Origin: UBA5336 sp039818165 | Lineage (GTDB): Bacteria; Pseudomonadota; Alphaproteobacteria; Caulobacterales; Hyphomonadaceae | Length of the DNA: 64,000 nucleotides | Assembly: GCA_039818165.1 (NCBI GenBank) | Contig: JBCBUL010000001.1 | Location: 248,001 to 312,000, forward strand | Direction: 5' to 3' | In this document: piece by piece, positions 44,688 through 53,566 of the stretch | Layout: the number at the start of each line of letters is the position of its first letter | Numbering within the stretch: position 1 is the stretch's first letter | Program-made: the position numbers and the translations under genes | Notes under the pieces: generated by a model | Told to the model about the DNA's origin: nothing | What the model saw: the letters and a program-made list of their open reading frames with translations, nothing else | Database searches by the model: none

Positions 44688-45213
44688 GGTCGTCGGCGCC
44701 AGGTGGGTTCGCATAGGGCGGAAAACTCGCTGACCCGCGACTCTCAGCATACTGAGTCAGTGCCCAGACGACCGTTGGGAATGCCAGCTGGGACCACGGG
44801 ATATCCTTCCAGTCATAGAGGCCGACTTCGAGGCTTTCCGGACCCGGCGCGATGTCAGAGACCAGTTTTGCGCGAAACATGATCTGCACCTGACCAATGC
44901 GCGCCACAGTGTACATCGCCAGGACACGGTCGATCTCGATCTGCGCGCAGGCCTCTTCGCGGGCTTCGCGCGCAGCCGCTTCCTCGATTGTTTCACCCTT
45001 TTCCATATAGCCCGCCGGCAGGGTCCAGAAGCCTCTCCGAGGCTCGATCGCGCGCTTGCACAACAGGATTTTGTCGCCTGAGGTGACAACAGATCCGGCA
45101 ACGATCTTGGGGTTTTCATAATCAATAAAGGAACAGTGACTACACACCCGACGTAATCGGTCATCACCCTCGGGCACGTGCTCTTGGAATTTCGGGGTCA
45201 AACCTTCTGTCAT
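44677..45213 (-). CDS. NUDIX hydrolase with N-terminal zinc ribbon
   Basis: 178 aa. A short N-terminal CSHC knuckle precedes the NUDIX fold; the NUDIX box reads GYMEKGETIEEAAAREAREE followed by ACA, which has Cys in place of the usual late Gly, a variant I know from zinc-ribbon NUDIX proteins. Hydrolyses a nucleoside diphosphate linked to another group; the substrate (ADP-ribose, NADH or other) cannot be told. Monocistronic. Confidence 0.88.
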   Translation of the reverse strand: MTEGLTPKFQEHVPEGDDRLRRVCSHCSFIDYENPKIVAGSVVTSGDKILLCKRAIEPRRGFWTLPAGYMEKGETIEEAAAREAREEACAQIEIDRVLAMYTVARIGQVQIMFRAKLVSDIAPGPESLEVGLYDWKDIPWSQLAFPTVVWALTQYAESRGSASFPPYANPPGADDLIR

Positions 45214-45295
45214 CTCATCTTCAATCTATCGCGTTATTGGAGAAACGGGTTGATCCGCCCACGGTCGGAACCGATGAGGCTATTCAGGGGCAGAT

Positions 45296-45316
45296 TTCAG
45301 GGCACGATGCCCTGAA
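45296..45316. promoter_or_regulatory. Perfect palindrome before the MarR gene
   Basis: TTCAGGGCA and TGCCCTGAA form a perfect 9-bp inverted repeat with a 3-base centre, ending 15 bases before the MarR start. Size and place fit an autoregulatory MarR operator; it could also form an RNA hairpin. Confidence 0.45.
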
Positions 45317-45331
45317 GGGGCAAGGGCGAAG

Positions 45332-45937
45332 ATGAGCGAAGCGGCCAAGGAAAACAATACAGAAGAGAGTTTCGAATTGGGAGCGTCCCTAAGCCACCTG
45401 CTGCATCGGGCCCAACAGCTCGCTGCCAATGAATCCGCTGAACAACTCCGCGAGGCGGGCGTAACCCTTCGCCAATTCAGTGTGCTGGCCGCCGTGTCCC
45501 AGGAAGATGGCCCCAGCCAGTCGCGCCTTGTGGATATGACGGGCATTGATCGCTCCACCCTGGCTGACATGCTCAATCGCATGGAACGCGCCGATCTGAT
45601 TTCCCGCGCCGTCTCCAAGGCCGATGCGCGCGCCAAGTCTGTGGCGTTGACCGAGAAGGGGCGTGATGCCCTCGATACCGCAGCCCCGGCTGTCCGTAGC
45701 GCCGATGATGCCCTCATCGCGACGCTGGCGAAAAACCGCCGTGCCGGTTTCGTCGACCTGTTGACCACACTCATCGACGCGCGAAGCGATGGCGGCTCGG
45801 CCCTGAAAGTTCCGGAGCCGGAGGACGAGAGTTCGAAGTCCAAGGACGAAAAGAAGAAGTCCAAGTCGAAGTCCAAGGCCAAGGGAAAAGGCAAGGACAA
45901 GGACAAAAAGAAGTCGAAGAAGAAGGCCAAGGCCTGA
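45332..45937 (+). CDS. MarR family regulator with Lys/Ser-rich tail
   Basis: 201 aa. Residues ~10-150 are a MarR winged helix (GVTLRQFSVLAAVSQEDGPS, DMTGIDRSTLADMLNRMERA, SKADARAKSVALTEKGRDAL). From ~160 the chain becomes a low-complexity tail dominated by Lys with Ser, Asp, Gly and Ala (KKKSKSKSKAKGKGKDKDKK), resembling histone H1-like or nucleoid-protein tails. This is not usual for MarR proteins and may add non-specific DNA binding. A palindrome just upstream suggests autoregulation. Ligand and targets unknown. Confidence 0.9.
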   Translation: MSEAAKENNTEESFELGASLSHLLHRAQQLAANESAEQLREAGVTLRQFSVLAAVSQEDGPSQSRLVDMTGIDRSTLADMLNRMERADLISRAVSKADARAKSVALTEKGRDALDTAAPAVRSADDALIATLAKNRRAGFVDLLTTLIDARSDGGSALKVPEPEDESSKSKDEKKKSKSKSKAKGKGKDKDKKKSKKKAKA

Positions 45938-45993
45938 CCTTGCGCTGATCCGGCCCTCAACAGGGCGCCTGTTCTCGGCTAATCGGGCTCTTC

Positions 45994-48420
45994 ATGCCTG
46001 CTGAACTTCCAATCGATGATGTGCTCGGTGACATTCGCCGGGCCTATGACGCGTCAAACAGACTCGTGCTCGCCGCGCCACCTGGAGCGGGTAAAACCAC
46101 GCGTGTGCCGCTAGATTTGCTGGCATCGAGAGTGTTGGGGGACGGGAAACTGCTGCTGCTTGAGCCGCGAAGGCTTGCAGCCCGCGGTGCTGCGCAGCGC
46201 ATGGCCAGCCAACTGGATGAACCTGTCGGTCAAACTGTCGGTCTTTCGACCCGTTTAGAACGGAAAGTGTCTGCCCGTACACGGATCGAAGTTGTCACGG
46301 ACGGGCTGTTTGTGCGGCGCTTGCTCTCTGATCCGGAGATTTCCGGGGTTTCATGTGTTGTCTTTGATGAGGTCCATGAGCGATCGCTGAATGTCGATCT
46401 GGGGCTGGCGCTTTGCCTGGAGGTGCAGGAGGCGCTGCGTCCCGAGCTTCGACTTTTGCTGATGTCCGCGACCTTGGAGACCGGGAAAATCCGTTCACGG
46501 ATTGGCGGTGAAATCATCAACAGTGAAGGGCGCGCCTATCCCGTGGAGACGCGCTATTCCGGCCGCCCAAGCGGCCATCTGGAGCCCCATATGGCGAGCG
46601 TCATCCGCCGCGCGCACAGTGCGGGGCAAGGGTCCATTCTCGCTTTTCTTCCGGGCGCGCGCGAAATCCGCCGAACGGTCGATCTCCTTGAAAACACTGA
46701 TTTGCCGACTGACACGGATGTTTACCCGCTGTTCGGCGCCCTGCCACCGGCGGAGCAAGACGCCGCGGTGCAACCGGCAGCGCCGGGGCGACGAAAAATT
46801 GTTCTGGCGACCGATATTGCGGAAAGCGCCATTACCATTGAAGGCGTCTCTACGGTCGTCGATAGCGGACTCGTCCGTGTGCCGACTTATGACGCTGGTG
46901 GCCGGGCTTCGAGATTGGTAACTGAGCGCGCCTCACTGGCTTCGGTCGATCAACGTCGCGGGCGGGCCGGGCGAACCGGACCCGGTATATGTTACAGGCT
47001 GTGGGACGAAGCCGAGACGCGGGGCCTCACCCCTGAGACAACACCGGAACTCTTGCGCGCCGACCTTTCAGGGCTTGTCTTGAGTCTGGCAGAGTGGGGA
47101 GAGCGTGATCCGGCAAACCTAACCTGGCTTGATCCGCCTCCAGAGGGGCGGTTTGCTGCCGGACGCGAACAATTGGTGGCATTGGGGGCTCTGGGTGCGG
47201 ATGGTTCGCTTACGGACCGTGGGCGGGACATGGCCCGGCTCCCCATGGCGCCAAACCTGGCCGCTTTGATTGCATCCGCCGATACACCGCCGGACCGAGC
47301 CCTGGGTGCGGAGATTGCCGCGTTGCTCAGCGAGCGTGGTTTGGGGGGCAATGCCGTGGATTTATCCACCCGGTTGCAGCGGTTTCGAAATGAGTCGTCC
47401 CACCGGGCGAAGGCCATGCAGCGCCAGGCACGCACATGGGGGGACGGGGCAAAACCCGGCGGCGATCCGGCGTTGAGGCTCGCCCAAGCGTGGCCCCATT
47501 CCATTGCAAAGCGTCGAGCTGGAAAGATTGGCCAGTTTCTCACGGCGGGTGGCACAGCAGTGTCCCTGGCAGAGGACGATCCCCTGGCGCAAGCCGACTG
47601 GATTGTTGTGGCGGAGGCGATGGGCGGAGCGAAAGGCGCGCGGGCCAGCCTGGCGGCGCCGATTTCCGAAGCAGATGTTCTGAGGGCCTGCCCACCAAAA
47701 GTAGTGGAAGTCGCTGGGTTTGATCCGGATACGGGCAAATTCACCGCCCGGCGAACCCAAAGGATCGGCGCAATCGAATTGTCCCACCAACCTCTGCCAA
47801 AGCCCTCCGGTGAGGCCGCAAGGCAGGCGTTGCTTTCAGCCGTGTCCGAGCATGGATGGCAGTCTTTCGCAGCAGAAGATGTGGTTGCATCAACTGTTGC
47901 GCGGCTCAGTTTTGCAGCGTGCCACGGCGCTGAAGTGCCAGCCTGGACCGCATCCGACCTTGCGAACAGCGCGGGGGAGTGGTTGCTGCCCGAGGGGGCT
48001 GGGTCCGCTATACCGAAGCCGGGAGACATCCGCGCCGCACTGAAGGCCTATCTGGGCTGGGAGGCCAGCCAGGCTCTGGACGCTGCCGCACCCGAGACAC
48101 TCCCATTGCCGTCCGGGCGCGCCGCGCCGATTGACTATATCGACGAGAAGGCACCGCTGGTGATCGCGAGGGTACAGGAAGTTTACAGCGCTACCGTCCA
48201 CCCCTGCATCGGTCAGGCGCGCGTGCCCGTGACCCTGTCACTGACCTCGCCGGCCAAGCGCGAGGTGGCTCTAACATCGGATTTGCCGGGCTTCTGGACG
48301 GGCGGCTATCTCGACATGGCGAAGGATATGCGCGCGAGCTATCCCAAACACGACTGGCCCACAGACCCCGCCACCGCCAAGCCCCACGAAGGCAGAACAA
48401 AAGCGCGGCTGGGGAAGTAA
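45994..48420 (+). CDS. hrpB: ATP-dependent helicase HrpB
   Basis: 808 aa DEAH/RHA-type helicase. Seen: Walker A LAAPPGAGKTTRVPLDLL, motif Ia LLEPRRLAARGAA, DEVH box VVFDEVHERSLN, motif III MSATLE, motif V LATDIAESAITIEGV and motif VI DQRRGRAGRTGPG, then the HrpB-specific C-terminal region. The physiological RNA or DNA substrate of HrpB is not well defined. Monocistronic. Confidence 0.96.
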   Translation: MPAELPIDDVLGDIRRAYDASNRLVLAAPPGAGKTTRVPLDLLASRVLGDGKLLLLEPRRLAARGAAQRMASQLDEPVGQTVGLSTRLERKVSARTRIEVVTDGLFVRRLLSDPEISGVSCVVFDEVHERSLNVDLGLALCLEVQEALRPELRLLLMSATLETGKIRSRIGGEIINSEGRAYPVETRYSGRPSGHLEPHMASVIRRAHSAGQGSILAFLPGAREIRRTVDLLENTDLPTDTDVYPLFGALPPAEQDAAVQPAAPGRRKIVLATDIAESAITIEGVSTVVDSGLVRVPTYDAGGRASRLVTERASLASVDQRRGRAGRTGPGICYRLWDEAETRGLTPETTPELLRADLSGLVLSLAEWGERDPANLTWLDPPPEGRFAAGREQLVALGALGADGSLTDRGRDMARLPMAPNLAALIASADTPPDRALGAEIAALLSERGLGGNAVDLSTRLQRFRNESSHRAKAMQRQARTWGDGAKPGGDPALRLAQAWPHSIAKRRAGKIGQFLTAGGTAVSLAEDDPLAQADWIVVAEAMGGAKGARASLAAPISEADVLRACPPKVVEVAGFDPDTGKFTARRTQRIGAIELSHQPLPKPSGEAARQALLSAVSEHGWQSFAAEDVVASTVARLSFAACHGAEVPAWTASDLANSAGEWLLPEGAGSAIPKPGDIRAALKAYLGWEASQALDAAAPETLPLPSGRAAPIDYIDEKAPLVIARVQEVYSATVHPCIGQARVPVTLSLTSPAKREVALTSDLPGFWTGGYLDMAKDMRASYPKHDWPTDPATAKPHEGRTKARLGK

Positions 48421-48583
48421 CCGTCTTTAACGTAAATCGCCTTCGCGGTCAGATGTGTCACGCGAGTCTGAAATAGATCCCACACTCATAACGTATTGCG
48501 TCGCTCCATCGTGCGGGTGGTCAGACCGTTTCCAAAGTTCGCTGACAGCGTGCCGCCTCTGTGAACCCGATGAGCAGTGATCA

Positions 48584-49120
48584 TTATTCGAATTCAGTCT
48601 GCTGATTGCCGTTCTTGTCAAGCAATCCTACCCACTCGTCTCGCGGAAATCTGATTACGTTAGAATAGTAGTGTGCCGAGAATGCCTCCTTCTTGACGAA
48701 TTGGACGCATACTTCAGCACCGGTTGACACTGTGTCCGCAACTCTCCTGATACCTTGAGCAGTTATGACGCCGTAGAGAACGTCGGTCCTCTGGTTGGGG
48801 TCTGAGATGGAGATTTCTTCTGCCAGCAGCGGGGCAGACCAATACAAATACTCCTCCCGCCCTCTGTTACAGGAGTAGCTTTCGAACAGAAGATAGTTAC
48901 TAAATTCCAGTTCTGATAGAAGCGGAGATATCAATTGAAACTCTAGTATTACAACCTGTTCTGGCTCTCTGAGCTTTGGCCATATCACTCGGCCCACGTC
49001 CGGTGTCGTAAATTCATCGACGACCTCTGCACCTAAGTATTCGATTTCGTAGCGCCCGCAGGCGGTCGACACCATCGCGGCGATCAAAATGCTTGCGAAG
49101 AAACTACTCTTACGTTTCAT
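48584..49120 (-). CDS. Orphan putative lipoprotein
   Basis: 178 aa from the ATG at 49120, preceded by AAGGGGGAAG. Basic N-terminus and hydrophobic stretch (KRKSSFFASILIAAMVSTAC) end in a lipobox-like STAC. The mature part has two cysteines (SCNRG, EVCVQF) and many aromatic and beta-forming residues; no family recognised. Base composition is clearly poorer in GC than the neighbours, suggesting recent arrival. The stop of an upstream headless frame overlaps its start (TGATG). Confidence 0.65.
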   Translation of the reverse strand: MKRKSSFFASILIAAMVSTACGRYEIEYLGAEVVDEFTTPDVGRVIWPKLREPEQVVILEFQLISPLLSELEFSNYLLFESYSCNRGREEYLYWSAPLLAEEISISDPNQRTDVLYGVITAQGIRRVADTVSTGAEVCVQFVKKEAFSAHYYSNVIRFPRDEWVGLLDKNGNQQTEFE

Positions 49121-49302
49121 CAAACACTTCCCCCTTGCACCGCTTCTAACATGCATGGGAAGTCATTGTTATTCGCCGTCACACTGATGCTTGTGTAGGC
49201 TTTTGAGGTGTCAAACACTCTATCGATGCTCTCGCCTAGGCACTCGATTTGGTTTGGGACATAGCCGTCTCGCTTTTTGCCTTTAGCGTCCAGCCTCCGC
49301 CC
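49120..49302 (-). pseudogene. Headless reading frame between ilvA and the orphan lipoprotein
   Basis: A 60-codon open frame that begins right after an in-frame TGA five bases past the ilvA stop and ends in TGA overlapping the lipoprotein ATG. It reads like coding sequence (LDAKGKKRDGYVPNQIECL ... SISVTANNNDFPCMLEAVQ) but has no ATG, GTG or TTG near its head. Most likely the 3' end of a gene cut at an ilvA-side junction. A CTG start preceded by GGCGGAGG is a less likely alternative. Confidence 0.45.
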
Positions 49303-49307
49303 TCATC

Positions 49308-50534
49308 TTAATACCCTCGCGGCGGATACCCGGCGGCTTTGAGGGCGTCGGTCACGTCCTGGGTGTGCTGGCCGTCGCGGGTTTCGATGAGGATATCGAA
49401 TTCCGCGCCCTTGGCCGGCACGTCCAGGGCAAGCCGGTTGTGGGCGACATCGATAATGTTCGCGCCGCAATCGCCAATGATTTTCGACACAACCGCCAGA
49501 AGGCCCGGCCGGTCGTCGCCAATGATGCGGATGTTGGCGAGGCGTTTTTCGCGCACCAGCGCCCGGTTGAGCACGGAGCTCAGCAGGCGCAAATCAATGT
49601 TCCCACCGCACAGGACAATGCCCACTTTTCGGCCGGCAAACTTTTGCGGGTGGGCCAACAAAGCGGCCAGTCCCGCTGCGCCTGCGCCTTCTGCGACGGT
49701 TTTTTCCACGTCCAGGAACAGGGTGACCGCGCGTTCCAAATGGTCCTCCTGAACCAGCACGATTTCGTCGACGAGTTCATCGACCACCTGGCGCGTGAGT
49801 TTGCCCGGTTCCTTTACGGCGATGCCTTCAGCGATGGACGCGCCCCCGCGCGGCGTCTCGCCCTTGGACAAGGCTGCAACCATGCCCGCATACATTGCGG
49901 CCTGGACTCCAATCACCTTGCAGTCCGGCGCGTTCGCTTTTGCGACCGTGGCTATGCCGGAAATCATTCCGCCGCCTCCGATGGGTACGACCATGATGTC
50001 GAGGTCGGGCACATCCTCCAGCATTTCCAAAGCCATGGTGCCCTGGCCCGCCATGATCATGGCGTCGTCGAACGGGTGAATCCAGGTCAGGCCTTCGTCT
50101 TCCGCGATCCGGTCCGCAAAGGCCTTGGCTTCGTCGAAGGTCTGGCCTTCCAACAGGACGCGCGCACCATGGGCCTGGGTATGCTCAACCTTGGTGAAGG
50201 GCGTCGTGACCGGCATCACAATTGTAGCGGGGATACCCAAACGCTTTGCGTGGTAGGCAACGCCCTGGGCGTGGTTGCCGGCGCTGGCGGCAATGATGCC
50301 ACGCTTTTTTTCGTCTTCGGACAAATGGGACAAGCGGTTGACCGCGCCGCGCTCCTTGAACGACGCGGTGAACTGCAGGTTCTCGAATTTAATATAGATC
50401 TCGGCGCCGGTGATATCGGACAGCGTGCGCGAGTGTGTCATCGGGGTGCGCACTACCTGGCCCGTAATAACGGATGCAGCCGCTTCCACATCTGAAAGGG
50501 TCAGGGGCAGGGTGGAGACGTGTGTATCGGGCAT
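49308..50534 (-). CDS. ilvA: Threonine ammonia-lyase with single C-terminal ACT domain
   Basis: 408 aa from the ATG at 50534; the frame runs upstream to 50828 but that part is unlike the family and overlaps priA. PLP enzyme deaminating threonine to 2-oxobutanoate. Seen: the PLP lysine in FTASFKERGAVNRL, SAGNHAQGVAYHAKRLGIPA, the glycine loop PIGGGGMISG, and CGGNIDLRLL. One ACT domain at ~333-408 (NIRIIGDDRPGLLAVVSKI) suggests allosteric control. Divergent from priA. Confidence 0.94.
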   Translation of the reverse strand: MPDTHVSTLPLTLSDVEAAASVITGQVVRTPMTHSRTLSDITGAEIYIKFENLQFTASFKERGAVNRLSHLSEDEKKRGIIAASAGNHAQGVAYHAKRLGIPATIVMPVTTPFTKVEHTQAHGARVLLEGQTFDEAKAFADRIAEDEGLTWIHPFDDAMIMAGQGTMALEMLEDVPDLDIMVVPIGGGGMISGIATVAKANAPDCKVIGVQAAMYAGMVAALSKGETPRGGASIAEGIAVKEPGKLTRQVVDELVDEIVLVQEDHLERAVTLFLDVEKTVAEGAGAAGLAALLAHPQKFAGRKVGIVLCGGNIDLRLLSSVLNRALVREKRLANIRIIGDDRPGLLAVVSKIIGDCGANIIDVAHNRLALDVPAKGAEFDILIETRDGQHTQDVTDALKAAGYPPRGY

Positions 50535-50650
50535 GGCAGGCGATCGGTTGGGAGAAGGTTGCCGGACCCTACTGGCGCCCACCCGCTTGGGCAAGGCATG
50601 GCTGCGCCCCCCGATTGCAGCACACGCGCTTGGCGCGTAAATCGGTGCAT

Positions 50651-52813
50651 ATGAGCGTTGTTCGCGTCTTGTTTCCCCTGCCTTTGCCTGAGCCCTTTGA
50701 CTATGAAGTGCCGGAGGGGTTGTCTGTCCCGGATGGAGCGTATGTGACCGCGCCACTGGGCAAAACCGAACGCACTGGCGTGGTTTGGGGCCAGGGGCAG
50801 GCGGGCGATGGCCGGGAATTGAAAGCACTCAGCGGCGTGCTGTCTGCGCGGCCCATGCCGAAGGATATGCGCCGATTTATAGATTTTGCCGCAAAGTATA
50901 CCGTGCATTCGCCGGGCAATGTGTTGGCCATGGCGTTGCGGGCACGGGGCGGTCTGAAGCCATCGCCAACGGAAACCATGTACAGGCGCCATGGACCAGC
51001 TCCTGCGAAGATTACGCCCGCCCGTGCAGCGGCGCTCGACGCCCTGCCCGAGGGCGAAGTGCTCACCGCCGCTGAGATCACCAGCGCCAGCGGTGTGTCA
51101 TCTGCGGTTGTGAAGGGCTTGGTGGAAGCAGGCACGTTCCAGAGCCTGAAGCGCCCGGTGGACCTGCCCTATGCCGCGCCCGATCCTGGCCGAGCGGGGT
51201 TTGAACTGACGCCGGAGCAGGCTGCGGCAGCCCACCAGTTGCGTGAAGCGGTACGGTCAGGCGGCTTCCAGCCATTCTTGTTGGACGGTGTCACCGGGTC
51301 TGGGAAAACCGAGGTCTACTTCGAAGCGATCGCAGCGGCGCTCCAGCGGGCGCCATCCGCCCAAATCCTTGTCCTGCTTCCTGAGATCGCGCTGACCCAG
51401 GCCATATTGGAGCGCTTTGAGGGCCGCTTTGGTGCTGCGCCCACACCTTGGCACTCTGGCCTCAGCGAGAAAGAACGCCGCCGCGCCTGGCGGGAGGTGA
51501 ATGAAGGCCGGGCCCGGATTGTCGTTGGGGCGCGGTCTGCACTGTTCCTTCCGTATCAGGACCTTTCGCTCATCATCGTCGATGAAGAGCATGACGGCTC
51601 CTACAAGCAGGAAGATGGCGTGACTTACCATGCCCGCGACTTGTCGGTGATGCGGGCCAAGCTTGCCGATGCGAGCGTTGTACTCGCCTCTGCCACCCCA
51701 GCGCTGGAAAGCGCCGTGAATGCCGAGCTGGGTCGGTTCAAGACGTTGAAACTGGCTGCTCGTCCTGGTGCGGCGCGGCTGCCGGATGTTGACCTTGTCA
51801 ATATGCGCGAAGAGCCGCCTGAAAAGGGGAGTTGGCTGAGCCCACGTTTAGCAGACGCGATGACCGAAACCTTCGAAGCCGGAGAACAAAGTCTCCTCTT
51901 CCTGAACCGCCGGGGATACGCGCCCCTTATTCTCTGCAAGGCGTGCGGGGAAAAGCTGAAAAGTCCCGGTACGGATAGCTGGTTGACGGAACACCGCTAT
52001 ACCGGTCGCCTGGTTTGCCATCTCACCGGCTGGTCCATGCCCAAGCCGACCCACTGTCCGAAATGTGGGGCCGAAGGTGCGCTCACGGGCATTGGTCCCG
52101 GCGTTGAGCGTGTGGCTGAAGAGGCCCGCCGCCTTCTCCCCCGGGCGCGAATCACGATTTTCAGCTCCGATACGGCCCAGACCGGGGCCGATACGCGAGA
52201 CATCGTTGAGCGCATGGCGGCCGGAGAGATTGACGTGCTGATCGGCACGCAGATTGTGGCCAAGGGGCACAATTTTCCAGGCCTGACCCTGGTCGGCATT
52301 GTCGACGCTGATTCGGGCATGAAGGGCGGTGATCTGCGCGCGGGCGAGCGCACGTTCCAACTGCTGAGCCAGGTGGCGGGCCGGGCCGGGCGGGCGGAGA
52401 AGCCGGGCCGCGCCCTGGTGCAGACCTATGACCCCGACAATCCGGCCATGATCGCATTGGCCCACGGTGACCGGGACGGGTTCCTGGCCGTGGAGCGGGA
52501 TGTGCGCGCGGTGATGGGTATGCCGCCCTTCGGTCGACTGGCGGCGATTATCGTGTCCGCGCCGGGCGCCGAAGCCGTGCACGAGGCTGGTCTGGCCATT
52601 CTAAAAGCTGCACCGAATGGGGAGGACATCGAGGTCTACGGCCCCGCCGAAGCCCCCATCGCAGTGGTCCGAGGCCGCCATCGCAGGCGGTTTCTGGTGA
52701 AAGCGCCCCGCAGCGTTGATCTTTCGGCTTACATGGCGACCTGGGCGGGACGGCTGAAGCTACCGTCATCGGTTCGCTTCAGCATCGATATCGACCCGTA
52801 CTCTTTCATGTGA
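50651..52813 (+). CDS. priA: Primosomal protein N' (replication restart helicase)
   Basis: 720 aa from the ATG at 50651, where the PriA N-terminus begins (MSVVRVLFPLPLPEPFDYEV); the longer frame to 50474 overlaps ilvA. Seen: Walker A DGVTGSGKTEVYFEAI, DEEH box IIVDEEHDGSYKQEDG, and VAGRAGRAEKPG. The zinc region has C429, C432, C456, C469 and C472; the cysteines expected at 438, 441 and 459 are Ser, Thr and Thr. Restarts stalled replication forks. Upstream of atpH by 175 bases, a conserved neighbour in this group. Confidence 0.95.
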   Translation: MSVVRVLFPLPLPEPFDYEVPEGLSVPDGAYVTAPLGKTERTGVVWGQGQAGDGRELKALSGVLSARPMPKDMRRFIDFAAKYTVHSPGNVLAMALRARGGLKPSPTETMYRRHGPAPAKITPARAAALDALPEGEVLTAAEITSASGVSSAVVKGLVEAGTFQSLKRPVDLPYAAPDPGRAGFELTPEQAAAAHQLREAVRSGGFQPFLLDGVTGSGKTEVYFEAIAAALQRAPSAQILVLLPEIALTQAILERFEGRFGAAPTPWHSGLSEKERRRAWREVNEGRARIVVGARSALFLPYQDLSLIIVDEEHDGSYKQEDGVTYHARDLSVMRAKLADASVVLASATPALESAVNAELGRFKTLKLAARPGAARLPDVDLVNMREEPPEKGSWLSPRLADAMTETFEAGEQSLLFLNRRGYAPLILCKACGEKLKSPGTDSWLTEHRYTGRLVCHLTGWSMPKPTHCPKCGAEGALTGIGPGVERVAEEARRLLPRARITIFSSDTAQTGADTRDIVERMAAGEIDVLIGTQIVAKGHNFPGLTLVGIVDADSGMKGGDLRAGERTFQLLSQVAGRAGRAEKPGRALVQTYDPDNPAMIALAHGDRDGFLAVERDVRAVMGMPPFGRLAAIIVSAPGAEAVHEAGLAILKAAPNGEDIEVYGPAEAPIAVVRGRHRRRFLVKAPRSVDLSAYMATWAGRLKLPSSVRFSIDIDPYSFM

Positions 52814-52988
52814 CGCAGCGCTTTCAGGGTCACCCGCTTGGCGGCGTGCCAATCCGCCGCGCTTTCCGCCTATGGGCTATGTTGTCAGGCGCGATGGGGG
52901 GTGCTAAGCCCCGCCGAAATCCGGGGTGCTCGTCCGCTTTTTCGTGGCTTTACCCCTGTTTTCATGAGGGCACCTCGCCCGCCAACAC

Positions 52989-53561
52989 ATGGACAACGCC
53001 TTGGCCGACGCCTCAATCACCCGCCCGAGCGAAGCCGCACAGCGCTATGCCAGCGCCCTGTTTGAACTCGCACAAGACAAGGGACAGCTGTCTGAAGTGA
53101 ACCGGGACATTGCCGCATTCGCCAAAATGGTGACTGACAATGTGGACCTTGCGCGCATGATCGCGTCCCCCGCGTTTACCCGCGACGCGAAAGCAGAGGC
53201 ACTGGGCGCCGTCGCAAAGGAAGCCGGGCTGAACCCGCTAGTTGCCAATTTCCTCGGTGTGATGGCCGAGAATGGCCGCGCCCGAGACCTGCCCGCGGCC
53301 CAGCGCGCCTTCGACCAACTCTATGCCAATCAGCGCGGCATCAAACGCGCCGTGGCCCGCACCGCGAAGCCTATGACGGCCGCCCAGCGCGAAAAGCTGG
53401 AAGCCATTCTGGCGAAGGCCGTGAGCGGTGAAATCGAACTCAGCGAAGAAGTAGACGAAAGCCTGATTGGCGGTCTCCAGCTTCGCGTTGGCTCCACGCT
53501 TGTGGATGCCTCCATCGCCGCAAAACTTGAACGTATGAACTCCGCCATGAAGGGAGCTTGA
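52989..53561 (+). CDS. atpH: F1F0 ATP synthase delta subunit
   Basis: 190 aa. Links the F1 head to the peripheral stalk. Seen: AAQRYASALFELAQDKGQL, the helical N-terminal domain, and the C-terminal SEEVDESLIGGLQLRVGSTLVDAS. First gene of the F1 cluster; F0 genes are elsewhere, as usual in alphaproteobacteria. Confidence 0.97.
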   Translation: MDNALADASITRPSEAAQRYASALFELAQDKGQLSEVNRDIAAFAKMVTDNVDLARMIASPAFTRDAKAEALGAVAKEAGLNPLVANFLGVMAENGRARDLPAAQRAFDQLYANQRGIKRAVARTAKPMTAAQREKLEAILAKAVSGEIELSEEVDESLIGGLQLRVGSTLVDASIAAKLERMNSAMKGA

Positions 53562-53566
53562 GCTCT

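Noticed and set aside
44677..45213. Degenerate NUDIX box as sign of an inactive enzyme
   Set aside because: The late Gly to Cys change with EEACA is, as far as I know, common in zinc-ribbon NUDIX proteins, and the metal-binding Glu residues are present.
48427..48621. A 64-codon minus-strand frame downstream of the orphan lipoprotein
   Set aside because: No ribosome binding site, no recognisable features, and it overlaps the lipoprotein end in another frame; treated as chance.
51935..52066. Frameshift in the PriA zinc region
   Set aside because: Reading frame and residue spacing agree with PriA on both sides, so the missing cysteines are substitutions.
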